Source: Desulfuromonadales bacterium C00003107
GTDB taxonomy: Bacteria > Desulfobacterota > Desulfuromonadia > Desulfuromonadales > Syntrophotaleaceae
Assembly (NCBI GenBank): GCA_001751225.1
Contig: MAXT01000113.1
Location: 1 to 11,860 of the forward strand
Direction of reading: 5' to 3'
Length of the DNA stretch: 11,860 nucleotides
Shown here: positions 5,486 through 11,860 of the stretch, piece after piece
How positions within the stretch are numbered: the first letter of the stretch is position 1
Layout: every line of letters begins with the position of its first letter
The notes under the pieces: model-generated
Seen by the model: only the letters and a program-made list of their open reading frames with translations
Told to the model about the DNA's origin: nothing
Databases searched by the model: none
Position numbers and translations under genes: made by a program

Positions 5486-8128
5486 ATGTCCAAGCGAGCA
5501 GAAACTATCTATCTAAAAGACTATGCGCCGCCGGCTTATCGGGTCGATTCAGTCGAATTATGTTTCGAACTGGGGGAAGAAAACACTCGGGTGGTTAGTC
5601 GCTTGGCCCTGCGGCGTCAGCCAGGGGTGGGTAAGGAACAACCACTCGTTCTCGACGGTGTTGATCTGCAGCTCGATCAACTGCACCTCGATGGTCGGCT
5701 TTTGCAGATCGATGATTATGTTTGCAACGATGAAAATCTCACGATTCATCAGGTTCCAGAGGACTTTCTCCTCGAAACGACCGTTACCCTTCGGCCCCAG
5801 GACAATACCGCTCTGGAAGGACTCTACCGTTCTGGAAGCATGTTTTGTACGCAGTGCGAGGCCGAAGGTTTTCGCAAGATTACCTATTTTCCCGATCGAC
5901 CTGATGTCATGAGCCGTTTCACCACGACCATCGTCGCGGATAGGCAACGTTATCCGGTGCTGCTGTCCAATGGCAACTGTATAGAGCGGCAGACTCTTGC
6001 CGATGGTCGTCATTCGGCCACATGGCAGGACCCCTTTGCCAAGCCCAGTTACCTTTTTGCATTGGTCGGTGGCGATCTCGGCTGTGTGGAGGACCGTTTC
6101 ACCACCTGCTCCGGTCGGGAGGTGACGCTGCAAATCTACGTTGAAAAACACAACCTCGGCAAGTGCGACCCTGCTATGCAGGCTCTAAAAAAGGCTATGC
6201 GCTGGGACGAGGAGACCTATGGCCTGGAATATGATCTGGATATTTTTATGATCGTTGCGGTGGATGATTTCAACATGGGGGCTATGGAGAACAAGGGGCT
6301 GAATATCTTCAACTCCAAGTATGTGCTGGCGCACCCCGAAACCGCCACCGACGCCGATTTTCAAGCCATAGAAGAGGTCATCGCCCACGAATATTTTCAC
6401 AACTGGACCGGCAATAGGGTGACTTGTAGGGACTGGTTTCAACTGAGTCTTAAGGAGGGGTTGACGGTCTTTCGCGATCAGCACTTTTCTGCCGACCAGG
6501 TGTCCCGCGCCGTCAAGCGCATCGAGGACGTATGCGTGTTACGGACCCATCAGTTTGCCGAAGATGCCGGACCGTTGGCCCATGCGGTGCGCCCCGAGCA
6601 TTATCAGGAGATCAATAATTTCTATACGGCCACGGTCTACAACAAGGGGGCTGAACTGGTCCGTATGCTTCAGACCATGCTCGGGCCGGCCGATTTTGTT
6701 CAGGGCGTGCGGCGATATTTACAATGCCATGATGGTCAGGCGGCCACCGTTGAGGATTTTCTGGCGGCCATGGGAGAAAACAGCAATCTTGATCTGCAGC
6801 AGTTTCAGCTCTGGTATCGTCAGGCGGGTACGCCTCAGGTTACCGTAACCAGCGCGTATTCTGCCACTGAGAAGAGCCTGGAGATCACTTTTGAGCAACA
6901 CTGCAATGCGACACCAGGCCAGCCCGTAAAAATGCCTCTGCATATACCTTGTAGGCTCTCCCTGTTGGATGCCAAGGGGCGGCCTCTACCACTGCAACTA
7001 TCTGATGCCGAAGTAAAACCAAACAAGGAAGAGATGATCCTGCATTTGCGGCAGGAGAAGGAAACACTGTGTTTCGTAAATTTGCCTCAGCCGCCGAGGG
7101 TCTCCCTGTTCCGTCAATTTTCCGCTCCTGTGAGTGTGGCAAGCGATGAGTCATCCAATGCGTTGGCTTTTCTTCTGGGGCACGACAGTGACCCTTTCAA
7201 TCGTTGGAATGCTGGTCAAAGGTTGGTGGAACGAATAATTTTTCAAGGGGTGAAACAGCAGAATGGGAAGGAAACCGAGAGGGACCTGAACCTGCTGACT
7301 GAAGGTTTTGCCGCTATACTCCAGGATGACAGCCTAGATCCAGGTCTAGCAGCAAAGCTGCTGGAACTGCCCAGTGAGCTTTATCTAGGGCAACAAATGC
7401 AAGAAATTGATGTAGATTCAATCCATTTTGCCAGGGAGCGGGTTCGCAAACATCTGGCCATAACTCTGCAAAAGAATCTTCAGACGGTCTGGGTTGCCTG
7501 TGAGGATGTCGGGCCATACAGCGTCGAGCCCGAGGCGGTGGGCCGCCGTAGCTTAAAAAACCGCTGTTTATATTATCTTTATGCGCTGGGTACTGAGGAG
7601 GCTTGTGCGTTGGTCAGCGACAGTTATCGATCCGCGAACAACATGACCGATCGTATCGCTGCCCTGGCTTTGCTGGTCGACGATAAAGGACCGCTTCAAC
7701 AACAGTTGCTAGACGATTTTTATACCCGGGCAGCAAGTGATCCCCTGGTGCTCGATAAATGGTTTGCACTACAGGCTCGTTCTCGACGGTCAGATACCTT
7801 GCAGGTTGTCAGGGAGCTTATGGGCCATTCCGCCTATCAACCGCGGAACCCCAATCGGGTTCGGGCGCTACTTGGTACCTTCAGTCGTGCCAATCCTTTG
7901 CGCTTCCATGCTGAGGATGGTAGCGGCTATGGTTTGTTAGCTGATCAGATCCTGGCACTTGATCCTGTCAACCCGCAACTGGCCGGTTTCTTGGCCGGTG
8001 GGTTCAGTGCCTGGCGCCGTTATGACGAAGGGCGCAGGAAGCATATGCAGCAGCATTTGCAACGAATTGTCGCCGCACCACGCCTGTCTCGGGATCTGAC
8101 TGAGATAGTGACCAAAATGTTGGGGTAG
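5486..8128 (+). CDS. pepN: Aminopeptidase N (M1 zinc metallopeptidase)
   Basis: The 880-residue product matches the bacterial PepN type in length (E. coli PepN has 870). It removes N-terminal residues from peptides in the cytoplasm. Visible landmarks are CTQCEAEGFR in the N-terminal beta domain, the substrate-binding GAMEN motif at 265-269, and the zinc motif HEYFH at 301-305 with the third ligand Glu324 in SLKEGL. Tyr385 in ATVYNKGAE equals the transition-state tyrosine 381 of E. coli. All sit at a constant offset of four from E. coli numbering. The C-terminal half fits the Ig-like (DUF3458) domain followed by the long helical domain of this family. There is no signal peptide. ATG 5486 is preferred over the upstream in-frame TTG at 5462 because AGGAGG at 5471-5476 precedes it by nine bases. 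No clear promoter or intrinsic terminator is visible for this gene. Confidence 0.97.
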   Translation: MSKRAETIYLKDYAPPAYRVDSVELCFELGEENTRVVSRLALRRQPGVGKEQPLVLDGVDLQLDQLHLDGRLLQIDDYVCNDENLTIHQVPEDFLLETTVTLRPQDNTALEGLYRSGSMFCTQCEAEGFRKITYFPDRPDVMSRFTTTIVADRQRYPVLLSNGNCIERQTLADGRHSATWQDPFAKPSYLFALVGGDLGCVEDRFTTCSGREVTLQIYVEKHNLGKCDPAMQALKKAMRWDEETYGLEYDLDIFMIVAVDDFNMGAMENKGLNIFNSKYVLAHPETATDADFQAIEEVIAHEYFHNWTGNRVTCRDWFQLSLKEGLTVFRDQHFSADQVSRAVKRIEDVCVLRTHQFAEDAGPLAHAVRPEHYQEINNFYTATVYNKGAELVRMLQTMLGPADFVQGVRRYLQCHDGQAATVEDFLAAMGENSNLDLQQFQLWYRQAGTPQVTVTSAYSATEKSLEITFEQHCNATPGQPVKMPLHIPCRLSLLDAKGRPLPLQLSDAEVKPNKEEMILHLRQEKETLCFVNLPQPPRVSLFRQFSAPVSVASDESSNALAFLLGHDSDPFNRWNAGQRLVERIIFQGVKQQNGKETERDLNLLTEGFAAILQDDSLDPGLAAKLLELPSELYLGQQMQEIDVDSIHFARERVRKHLAITLQKNLQTVWVACEDVGPYSVEPEAVGRRSLKNRCLYYLYALGTEEACALVSDSYRSANNMTDRIAALALLVDDKGPLQQQLLDDFYTRAASDPLVLDKWFALQARSRRSDTLQVVRELMGHSAYQPRNPNRVRALLGTFSRANPLRFHAEDGSGYGLLADQILALDPVNPQLAGFLAGGFSAWRRYDEGRRKHMQQHLQRIVAAPRLSRDLTEIVTKMLG

Positions 8129-8221
8129 GGGGTGAGCCTTAGCTTCAAGGTCCGTCAAAGACTAACCCTGCGGTGTTGCACAGACAACGTACTCCTATGA
8201 TTCGGATGCGCAAAATACTTA

Positions 8222-8250
8222 TTGACAAGTCTCGGTTGGATTGGTAGAAG
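8222..8250 (+). promoter_or_regulatory. Probable sigma-70 promoter of tRNA-Gln
   Basis: A perfect TTGACA (8222-8227) is followed after 17 bases by TAGAAG (8245-8250, 4/6). Transcription would start about 8 bases before the mature tRNA 5' end, leaving a very short leader. Confidence 0.65.
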
Positions 8251-8264
8251 ATTGATTCGTTTTT

Positions 8265-8339
8265 TGGGGCGTCGCCAAGCGGTAAGGCACCGGATTTTGA
8301 TTCCGGCATTCACAGGTTCGATCCCTGTCGCCCCAGCCA
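8265..8339 (+). tRNA. tRNA-Gln (anticodon TTG)
   Basis: The acceptor stem TGGGGCG (8265-8271) pairs with CGCCCCA (8329-8335). The D arm is GCC/GGC, and the anticodon stem CCGGA/TCCGG carries loop TTTTGAT with anticodon TTG. The T arm is ACAGG/CCTGT around TTCGATC. The discriminator is G (8336), and CCA is encoded at 8337-8339. The weak T1-A72 first pair is typical of bacterial tRNA-Gln and is an identity element for GlnRS. The gene is single, with its own promoter and terminator. Confidence 0.97.
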
Positions 8340-8344
8340 TCATC

Positions 8345-8365
8345 AATGCAGTTTACCGCTGCATT
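8345..8365 (+). repeat. Small inverted repeat just after tRNA-Gln
   Basis: AATGCAG (8345-8351) and CTGCATT (8359-8365) form a 7-bp perfect stem with a 7-base loop, six bases after the encoded CCA. It has no T run, so it is not a terminator. It may help 3'-end processing of the precursor, or it may be incidental. Confidence 0.4.
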
Positions 8366-8432
8366 CACTATATAAAACCTGACGGTCCTTTTCCGGCGGG
8401 TAGAGTTTTCGTTGTCCTGAGGGGCGACACTG

Positions 8433-8460
8433 AGTGGAGCGCAAGCTCCACTTTTTTTTT
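8433..8460 (+). terminator. Intrinsic terminator of the tRNA-Gln unit
   Basis: A perfect 8-bp stem AGTGGAGC/GCTCCACT (8433-8440/8445-8452) with a GCAA tetraloop is followed by nine T (8452-8460). It lies about 95 bases after the tRNA, leaving a long 3' trailer. Confidence 0.92.
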
Positions 8461-8475
8461 GCCATCGGCCGGTGG

Positions 8476-8504
8476 TTGCTTTTTGTGCTATTGCCGTGTA
8501 CAAA
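8476..8504 (+). promoter_or_regulatory. Weak candidate promoter for the small membrane protein
   Basis: TTGCTT (8476-8481) and TACAAA (8499-8504) are 17 bases apart, but each matches its consensus at only 3-4 of 6 positions. It is listed because the strong terminator at 8433-8460 means the downstream small gene needs a promoter in this interval. Confidence 0.3.
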
Positions 8505-8573
8505 ATAGAGTAGTCGATAGAATTAACGGTGCAGCCATCGCGGCGTCATCTACTTGTTGGGAGAAGGTCCGAT

Positions 8574-8672
8574 ATGAGCGAGTTTACGACAGGCGATCTG
8601 CTCTTTACGCTACTGGTTTCCGGAGTGATTGTGGCGATACTTTTTATGGTTAAGCGTGGCGCCTCAAAATGA
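8574..8672 (+). CDS. 32-residue single-span membrane protein, uncharacterised
   Basis: ATG 8574 to TGA 8670-8672 encodes 32 residues. The N-terminus is polar and acidic (MSEFTTGD), followed by one hydrophobic span of about 17 residues (LLFTLLVSGVIVAILFM) and a basic tail (VKRGASK). By the positive-inside rule this suggests an N-out, C-in orientation. A ribosome binding site is visible (GGGAGAAGG at 8559-8567, 6-7 bases before the ATG). The gene lies alone between the tRNA-Gln terminator and the promoter of the aminotransferase. The architecture recalls small membrane subunits such as CcoQ-, CydX- or KdpF-like peptides, but I see no specific match to any of them and assign no function. Such a short frame could arise by chance. 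The good RBS, clean membrane topology and fitting gap argue for a real gene. Confidence 0.6.
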   Translation: MSEFTTGDLLFTLLVSGVIVAILFMVKRGASK

Positions 8673-8696
8673 CTTTGTCTGCAGTATGGTTTTCCG

Positions 8697-8726
8697 TTGA
8701 CAAGCCTTCCAAAATGTTGCTTTAAT
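8697..8726 (+). promoter_or_regulatory. Sigma-70 promoter of the aminotransferase gene
   Basis: A perfect TTGACA (8697-8702) is followed after 18 bases by TTTAAT (8721-8726, 5/6). Transcription would begin near 8733. This matters for the gene start: the in-frame TTG at 8697 is the -35 hexamer itself and cannot be translated from this promoter. Confidence 0.7.
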
Positions 8727-8773
8727 GCGCCAAATTTGCCCACAAATGGTGGACAGCCGACTATTTTCAATCC

Positions 8774-8780
8774 GGGAGAA
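8774..8780 (+). promoter_or_regulatory. Ribosome binding site that fixes a TTG start
   Basis: GGGAGAA at 8774-8780 lies about 6-8 bases before TTG 8787 and is the only Shine-Dalgarno-like sequence in the leader. It supports initiation at a TTG codon rather than at the further-upstream in-frame codon. Confidence 0.65.
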
Positions 8781-8786
8781 TTCGTT

Positions 8787-10091
8787 TTGAATCCTTTGGC
8801 CAGTGCGTTAAACGATGGTATTTCGCAACATAACCCAGCTGTGCTTCGGATGTTATCCGAGCTTGGAAGGGAACTCTTTTTTCCTAAGGGTATTCTCAGC
8901 CAGTCTGCCGAGGCGAAAGCCAAAGCCCACCGGTTCAATGCCACCATAGGCATTGCCACCGAGGGTGGGTCTCCTATGTATCTCGGTTGCATGCACGAAA
9001 AACTTGCGGCCTACGATCCTGCCGACATTTATCCTTACGCTCCGCCCGCTGGCAAGCCCGAGTTGCGTGCGCTATGGCGTGAAAAGATGCTGCGTGAAAA
9101 TCCTTCCCTGCAGGGCAAGGTCTTCAGCGAGCCCATCGTTACTAGTGCCCTGACCCACGGCCTGTCCATTGTGGCCGATCTTTTTGCCGAAGCTGGCGAT
9201 ACGGTGCTTCTGCCCGATAAACTCTGGGGCAACTATCATCTGACCTTTGCCACTCGCCGTGGTTGTCGTATAAAAACCTATTCGACCTTCAACGCCGAGG
9301 GTGGTTTCAATGTAGTCGCCTTCAAGGAGGCCTTGCAGGAAGTGGCCGCCGAACAGGGCAAGGCCGTGGTGCTGCTCAACTTTCCGAATAATCCGAGCGG
9401 TTACACCCCGACCGAGGCTGAAGGTGAGGCGCTGGTTGAGGCCCTGATAGAGCAGGCCGCTGCTGGTTGTGCCATCGTTGCTGTTACCGACGATGCCTAT
9501 TTCGGTTTGTTTTACGAAGATTCACTAAAAGAATCTTTGTTTGGCCGTCTGGCCAATCGTCACCCGAACCTTTTGACGATCAAGCTAGATGGTGCTACCA
9601 AGGAAGAGTTTGCCTGGGGATTTCGTACCGGCTTCATCACCCTCGCCGACGGTTCTGCTGATGGGTGTCCCGCTGTATTGGAATCCCTGAGTAAAAAGAT
9701 CCTTGGCATTATTCGCGGCACTATTTCCACCTGTTCCCATCCTTCCCAGACCTTTGTCATCGAAGCTCTGCGTTCGCCTCAGTTTCTGGTGCAAAAGCAG
9801 GAGAAGTTTGAAATTCTCAAGGCTCGGGCCGTTCGCACCAAAGAGGTTCTTGATAGCGGCAATTACGACCAAGTCTGGGAATACTACCCCTTCAATTCCG
9901 GCTACTTCATGTGTCTGCGGCTCAAGTCGGTAGATGCCGAGCAATTACGGCTGCATTTGCTCGATAACTATGAAGTCGGCACCATCGCCATCAACAGCAC
10001 CGATCTGCGTATCGCCTTTTCCTGTATCGCTGAAAATGACATTGCTGAACTGTTTGAATTGATCTATAAGGCTGTCTGTGACCTGACCTGA
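8787..10091 (+). CDS. PLP-dependent class I/II aminotransferase, substrate unknown
   Basis: With the TTG 8787 start the product has 434 residues and begins (M)NPLASALNDGI. It is a fold type I, aspartate-aminotransferase-superfamily enzyme. Visible landmarks are FPNNPSGYTP (PLP-contacting Asn region), VTDDAYFGL with D235/D236 and Tyr238 (pyridine-nitrogen and phenol-oxygen contacts), DGATKEEFAWGFR with Lys272 as the likely Schiff-base lysine, and DLRIAFSC near the C-terminus with the probable substrate-carboxylate arginine. The N-terminal block FFPKGILSQSAEAKAKAHRFNATIGIATE is characteristic of a subgroup I remember from Geobacter relatives, annotated only as aminotransferase. The substrate cannot be inferred from context, because neighbours are a tiny membrane protein and a tRNA nucleotidyltransferase. 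It has its own promoter and a leader of about 55 bases. No T-tailed terminator follows. CCTGAG/CTCAGG at 10087-10103 is a weak hairpin overlapping the stop. Confidence 0.88.
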   Translation: MNPLASALNDGISQHNPAVLRMLSELGRELFFPKGILSQSAEAKAKAHRFNATIGIATEGGSPMYLGCMHEKLAAYDPADIYPYAPPAGKPELRALWREKMLRENPSLQGKVFSEPIVTSALTHGLSIVADLFAEAGDTVLLPDKLWGNYHLTFATRRGCRIKTYSTFNAEGGFNVVAFKEALQEVAAEQGKAVVLLNFPNNPSGYTPTEAEGEALVEALIEQAAAGCAIVAVTDDAYFGLFYEDSLKESLFGRLANRHPNLLTIKLDGATKEEFAWGFRTGFITLADGSADGCPAVLESLSKKILGIIRGTISTCSHPSQTFVIEALRSPQFLVQKQEKFEILKARAVRTKEVLDSGNYDQVWEYYPFNSGYFMCLRLKSVDAEQLRLHLLDNYEVGTIAINSTDLRIAFSCIAENDIAELFELIYKAVCDLT

Positions 10092-10280
10092 GGTTAGCTC
10101 AGGAAATTAGGTGGCAAGGCATGACCATAAAGACTCTCCACGTCTTATATGGGAGCTGTTATAGTCATTGTACCTGTTGTTTCTGATCCTTTCAGCCCGT
10201 TAGCTGCCAAGGATTGAGTATGGTCGTCTATTTTCGGGTTTTGAGGTGTAGCTTTAATCGCTCGCCCAGCGAAGGCCGCC

Positions 10281-11624
10281 ATGGGACTCAATGAACTGAA
10301 AAACAACCTGATTCGTAAGCGAATTCTGCCTTCTCTAAGCGGATTGCTACAGGCCGGTAGCGACTGTTTTTTGGTAGGTGGTGCGATTCGGGATGCCTTG
10401 TTAAATCGCTGCAGTGACGACTTTGATTTTGCGACTGCGGCCGATCCTACCGATCTGGCGAAAGCCTTTGCCACCGAGCTTGGCGGTAGTTGGTTCATGC
10501 TTGATAAACAGCGTCGTCAGAGCCGGGTGGTGGCAGGGCAGGGGCTGGATCGATTCTCCTGCGATTTTTCTCCCTTTCGTGCTTCCAATCTTGAAGGTGA
10601 TTTACAGCGGCGGGATTTTACCATCAACGCAATGGCCATGGCTTTGCAGCCCTGTGGCAATCTCGGTCCCCTCTACGACCCCCTTGATGGCCAACTCGAT
10701 TTGCAGCGCAGTCGACTGCGTTGCTGTTCAGCGCAAGTACTGTTTGATGATCCCTTGCGGGTTTTGAAGGGGTTACGCCACGCAATCTGCCTTCAGCTAA
10801 CCATTGAATCTAGCACTCTCTCTTCTATGCGGCATGCCGCATCAAGTCTCGACCGGATAGCGCCTGAACGTATTCGTAATGAATTGGCCGCTATGCTGGC
10901 AGTCTCTCCTGCACGGCGTAGCTTGCTGTGGTTGCAGGAATTCAATTTGCTCGAGTTGTTGTTCGGCAATGCGGCAAAGCCGGGTGTTTCTGGCGTCGGT
11001 TTAGCGCGGCTTGATCGGGCTGAAGCGTGGTTGGAGTTTCTTTGTCAGGCGGATGGGAGCGGTTCTCTTGCAGATTTTTTTGGGCAGGAGTTAGAGCAAG
11101 GGGTCTCGCGGGCGGTAGCCTTCAAACTGGCTGCCTGGTTTTCTGGCCAAAAGTTTGGCGATGTCCGCTTCATACTGCAAAAACTACACTGCAGCCGTGC
11201 CGTTCAACGAGCTATCGACTGTATGCTGGATCTGGAACAATGGCAGGCCGATGAACTGCTGCAATTGCCGCCTGTCGGTCGTAGCCGAGCGCTGTGGGCC
11301 GAAGACCTCGGTAGTCACCCTCAGCTGGCAGCCTGCTATCTCGGGCTACTGCTGAACGTCCCCTTTGCCGAGGTCGCGCGTCTGCTGTTGCCTGTGCTGG
11401 AGGACTTGAATGGCTATCGTGAAAAGGGTAAGGTGCCTGCTCTGTTGACCGGCGGCTGGCTGCAAAAAACTTTGCAACTACGGGGACCCGCCGTCGGCCG
11501 CTGCCTCGCTCTCCTACGTCAGGAAGAAATCGCCGGGCGCGTGACAACCCGGCAACAGGCCGAACATTTTGTATTGAACCATTGGCAGAAAACGGCGGAG
11601 AAAACGATTGACAAAGAAACCTAG
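10281..11624 (+). CDS. Class II tRNA nucleotidyltransferase / poly(A) polymerase family protein
   Basis: The 447-residue product adds nucleotides to RNA 3' ends. Family motifs occur in order: LVGGAIRDALL at 31-41 (nucleotide-binding Gly-Gly), the metal-binding DFD at 47-49, RRDFTINAMA at 110-119 (Arg-Arg-Asp... Asn), DPLRVLKGLRHA at 157-168 (neck), and APERIRNEL at 194-202 (RNA-binding region). No HD phosphohydrolase motif is visible in the C-terminal half. Family members may be full CCA-adding, CC-adding, A-adding or poly(A)-adding, and sequence inspection alone does not separate these. Deltaproteobacteria such as Geobacter sulfurreducens are known to split the tRNA activities between enzymes and to have a poly(A) polymerase as well. 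The start at ATG 10281 has only a modest AAGG at 10272-10275, but no earlier start codon is available before the in-frame TGA at 10242. Its last codons contain the tRNA-Gly promoter's -35 hexamer. Confidence 0.9.
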   Translation: MGLNELKNNLIRKRILPSLSGLLQAGSDCFLVGGAIRDALLNRCSDDFDFATAADPTDLAKAFATELGGSWFMLDKQRRQSRVVAGQGLDRFSCDFSPFRASNLEGDLQRRDFTINAMAMALQPCGNLGPLYDPLDGQLDLQRSRLRCCSAQVLFDDPLRVLKGLRHAICLQLTIESSTLSSMRHAASSLDRIAPERIRNELAAMLAVSPARRSLLWLQEFNLLELLFGNAAKPGVSGVGLARLDRAEAWLEFLCQADGSGSLADFFGQELEQGVSRAVAFKLAAWFSGQKFGDVRFILQKLHCSRAVQRAIDCMLDLEQWQADELLQLPPVGRSRALWAEDLGSHPQLAACYLGLLLNVPFAEVARLLLPVLEDLNGYREKGKVPALLTGGWLQKTLQLRGPAVGRCLALLRQEEIAGRVTTRQQAEHFVLNHWQKTAEKTIDKET

Positions 11625-11637
11625 CGCTCTCTATAAT
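11608..11637 (+). promoter_or_regulatory. Consensus sigma-70 promoter of tRNA-Gly
   Basis: Both hexamers are perfect: TTGACA (11608-11613) and TATAAT (11632-11637), 18 bases apart. The -35 lies in the final codons of the nucleotidyltransferase gene, whose TAG stop is at 11622-11624. Transcription would start near 11644, about 9 bases before the tRNA. Confidence 0.9.
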
Positions 11638-11652
11638 TGGCCCTCTTTATCG

Positions 11653-11727
11653 GCGGGAATAACTCAGTGGTAGAGTGCAACCTTCCCAAGGTTGAGGTCG
11701 CGAGTTCGAATCTCGTTTCCCGCTCCA
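11653..11727 (+). tRNA. tRNA-Gly (anticodon CCC)
   Basis: The acceptor stem GCGGGAA (11653-11659) pairs with TTCCCGC (11717-11723). The D arm is ACTC/GAGT around AGTGGTA. The anticodon stem CAACC/GGTTG carries loop TTCCCAA with anticodon CCC. The T arm GCGAG/CTCGT contains one G-T pair around TTCGAAT. The discriminator is T (11724), as usual for tRNA-Gly, and CCA is encoded at 11725-11727. CCC reads GGG codons. Confidence 0.97.
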
Positions 11728-11741
11728 AAAATCAATTAAAG

Positions 11742-11772
11742 GGGTCCCGATCATCTGATCGGGACCCTTTTT
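11742..11772 (+). terminator. Intrinsic terminator of the tRNA-Gly unit
   Basis: A perfect 11-bp stem GGGTCCCGATC/GATCGGGACCC (11742-11752/11757-11767) with loop ATCT is followed by five T (11768-11772). It lies 14 bases after the tRNA. Confidence 0.93.
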
Positions 11773-11802
11773 ATATCTGGCTTCGGTTCTCCAACTGAAC
11801 AG

Positions 11803-11840
11803 AACAACGCCCCTCTGGCTATTTACATAGGGGCGTTGTT
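11803..11840. terminator. Second strong hairpin, possible terminator for a gene to the right
   Basis: A perfect 12-bp stem AACAACGCCCCT/AGGGGCGTTGTT (11803-11814/11829-11840) has a 14-base loop. The + strand tail is only moderately T-rich (GTTTGTG), and the - strand tail is GTTCTGTTC. It could be a backup for the tRNA-Gly terminator, or it could end a leftward gene outside the window. The direction cannot be decided here. Confidence 0.55.
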
Positions 11841-11860
11841 GTTTGTGCAATATCTGGCCC

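Noticed and set aside
8155..8503. Minus-strand frames across tRNA-Gln (GATGIEPVN..., GDRDRTCECRN...)
   Set aside because: They are antisense translations of the tRNA and its flanks, with no ribosome binding site. They belong to the same artefact class.
8222..8653. 143-codon + strand frame covering tRNA-Gln, its terminator and the small membrane gene region
   Set aside because: It starts in the tRNA promoter and crosses a mature tRNA and a strong terminator, so it cannot be a normal protein gene.
10122..10187. 21-codon frame with four cysteines (MTIKTLHVLYGSCYSHCTCCF) in the gap after the aminotransferase
   Set aside because: Only a weak AAGG precedes it, it is very short, and nothing else supports it. 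The gap 10092-10280 otherwise shows only a weak hairpin at 10087-10103 and no clear promoter.
11647..11850. Minus-strand reading frame across tRNA-Gly ending in RDSNSRPQPWEGCTLPLSYSRR-like peptide
   Set aside because: This is the antisense of the tRNA-Gly gene, a familiar spurious 'protein' in databases. The tRNA and its terminator explain the DNA.

Overview
The window reads as a stretch of ordinary chromosome in which every gene I can support lies on the + strand. The likely host is an anaerobic deltaproteobacterium of the Desulfuromonadales type (Pelobacter/Syntrophotalea, Desulfuromonas or Geobacter relatives). I infer this from the gene set: a MEMO/AmrB protein, a class I/II aminotransferase of the 'FFPKGILSQSAEAK' type as I recall it from Geobacter relatives, and a class II RNA nucleotidyltransferase. 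The assignment comes from memory of those families and was not searched.

Layout. Positions 2-2307 hold the tail of an unrecognised gene followed 11 bases later by a gene for a large exported helical protein of unknown function. A self-contained tRNA-Cys(GCA) unit with its own promoter and terminator follows (2345-2523). Next come an orphan AmrB/MEMO gene (2666-3469), a gene-free gap filled mostly by a hairpin-rich repeat (3470-3662), gltX with a good promoter and a strong terminator (3715-5260), and a second, shorter, oppositely oriented copy of the repeat (5296-5347). pepN (5486-8128) follows. A second self-contained unit, tRNA-Gln(TTG), occupies 8222-8460. A 32-residue single-span membrane protein (8574-8672) precedes an aminotransferase gene (8787-10091) that has its own promoter and probably starts at TTG. 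The last protein gene (10281-11624) is a CCA-adding/poly(A) polymerase family enzyme. The promoter for tRNA-Gly(CCC) (11653-11727) begins inside its coding region, and that tRNA again has its own terminator.

The theme is translation and protein turnover: three tRNAs, the glutamyl-tRNA synthetase, a tRNA/RNA 3'-end nucleotidyltransferase and aminopeptidase N. The genes look independently transcribed rather than one operon. There is no phage, transposase, CRISPR array or defence cassette. The features most worth a second look are the two-copy hairpin repeat bracketing gltX, the tiny membrane protein, the uncharacterised exported protein pair at the left edge, and the consensus promoter embedded in the end of the nucleotidyltransferase gene.
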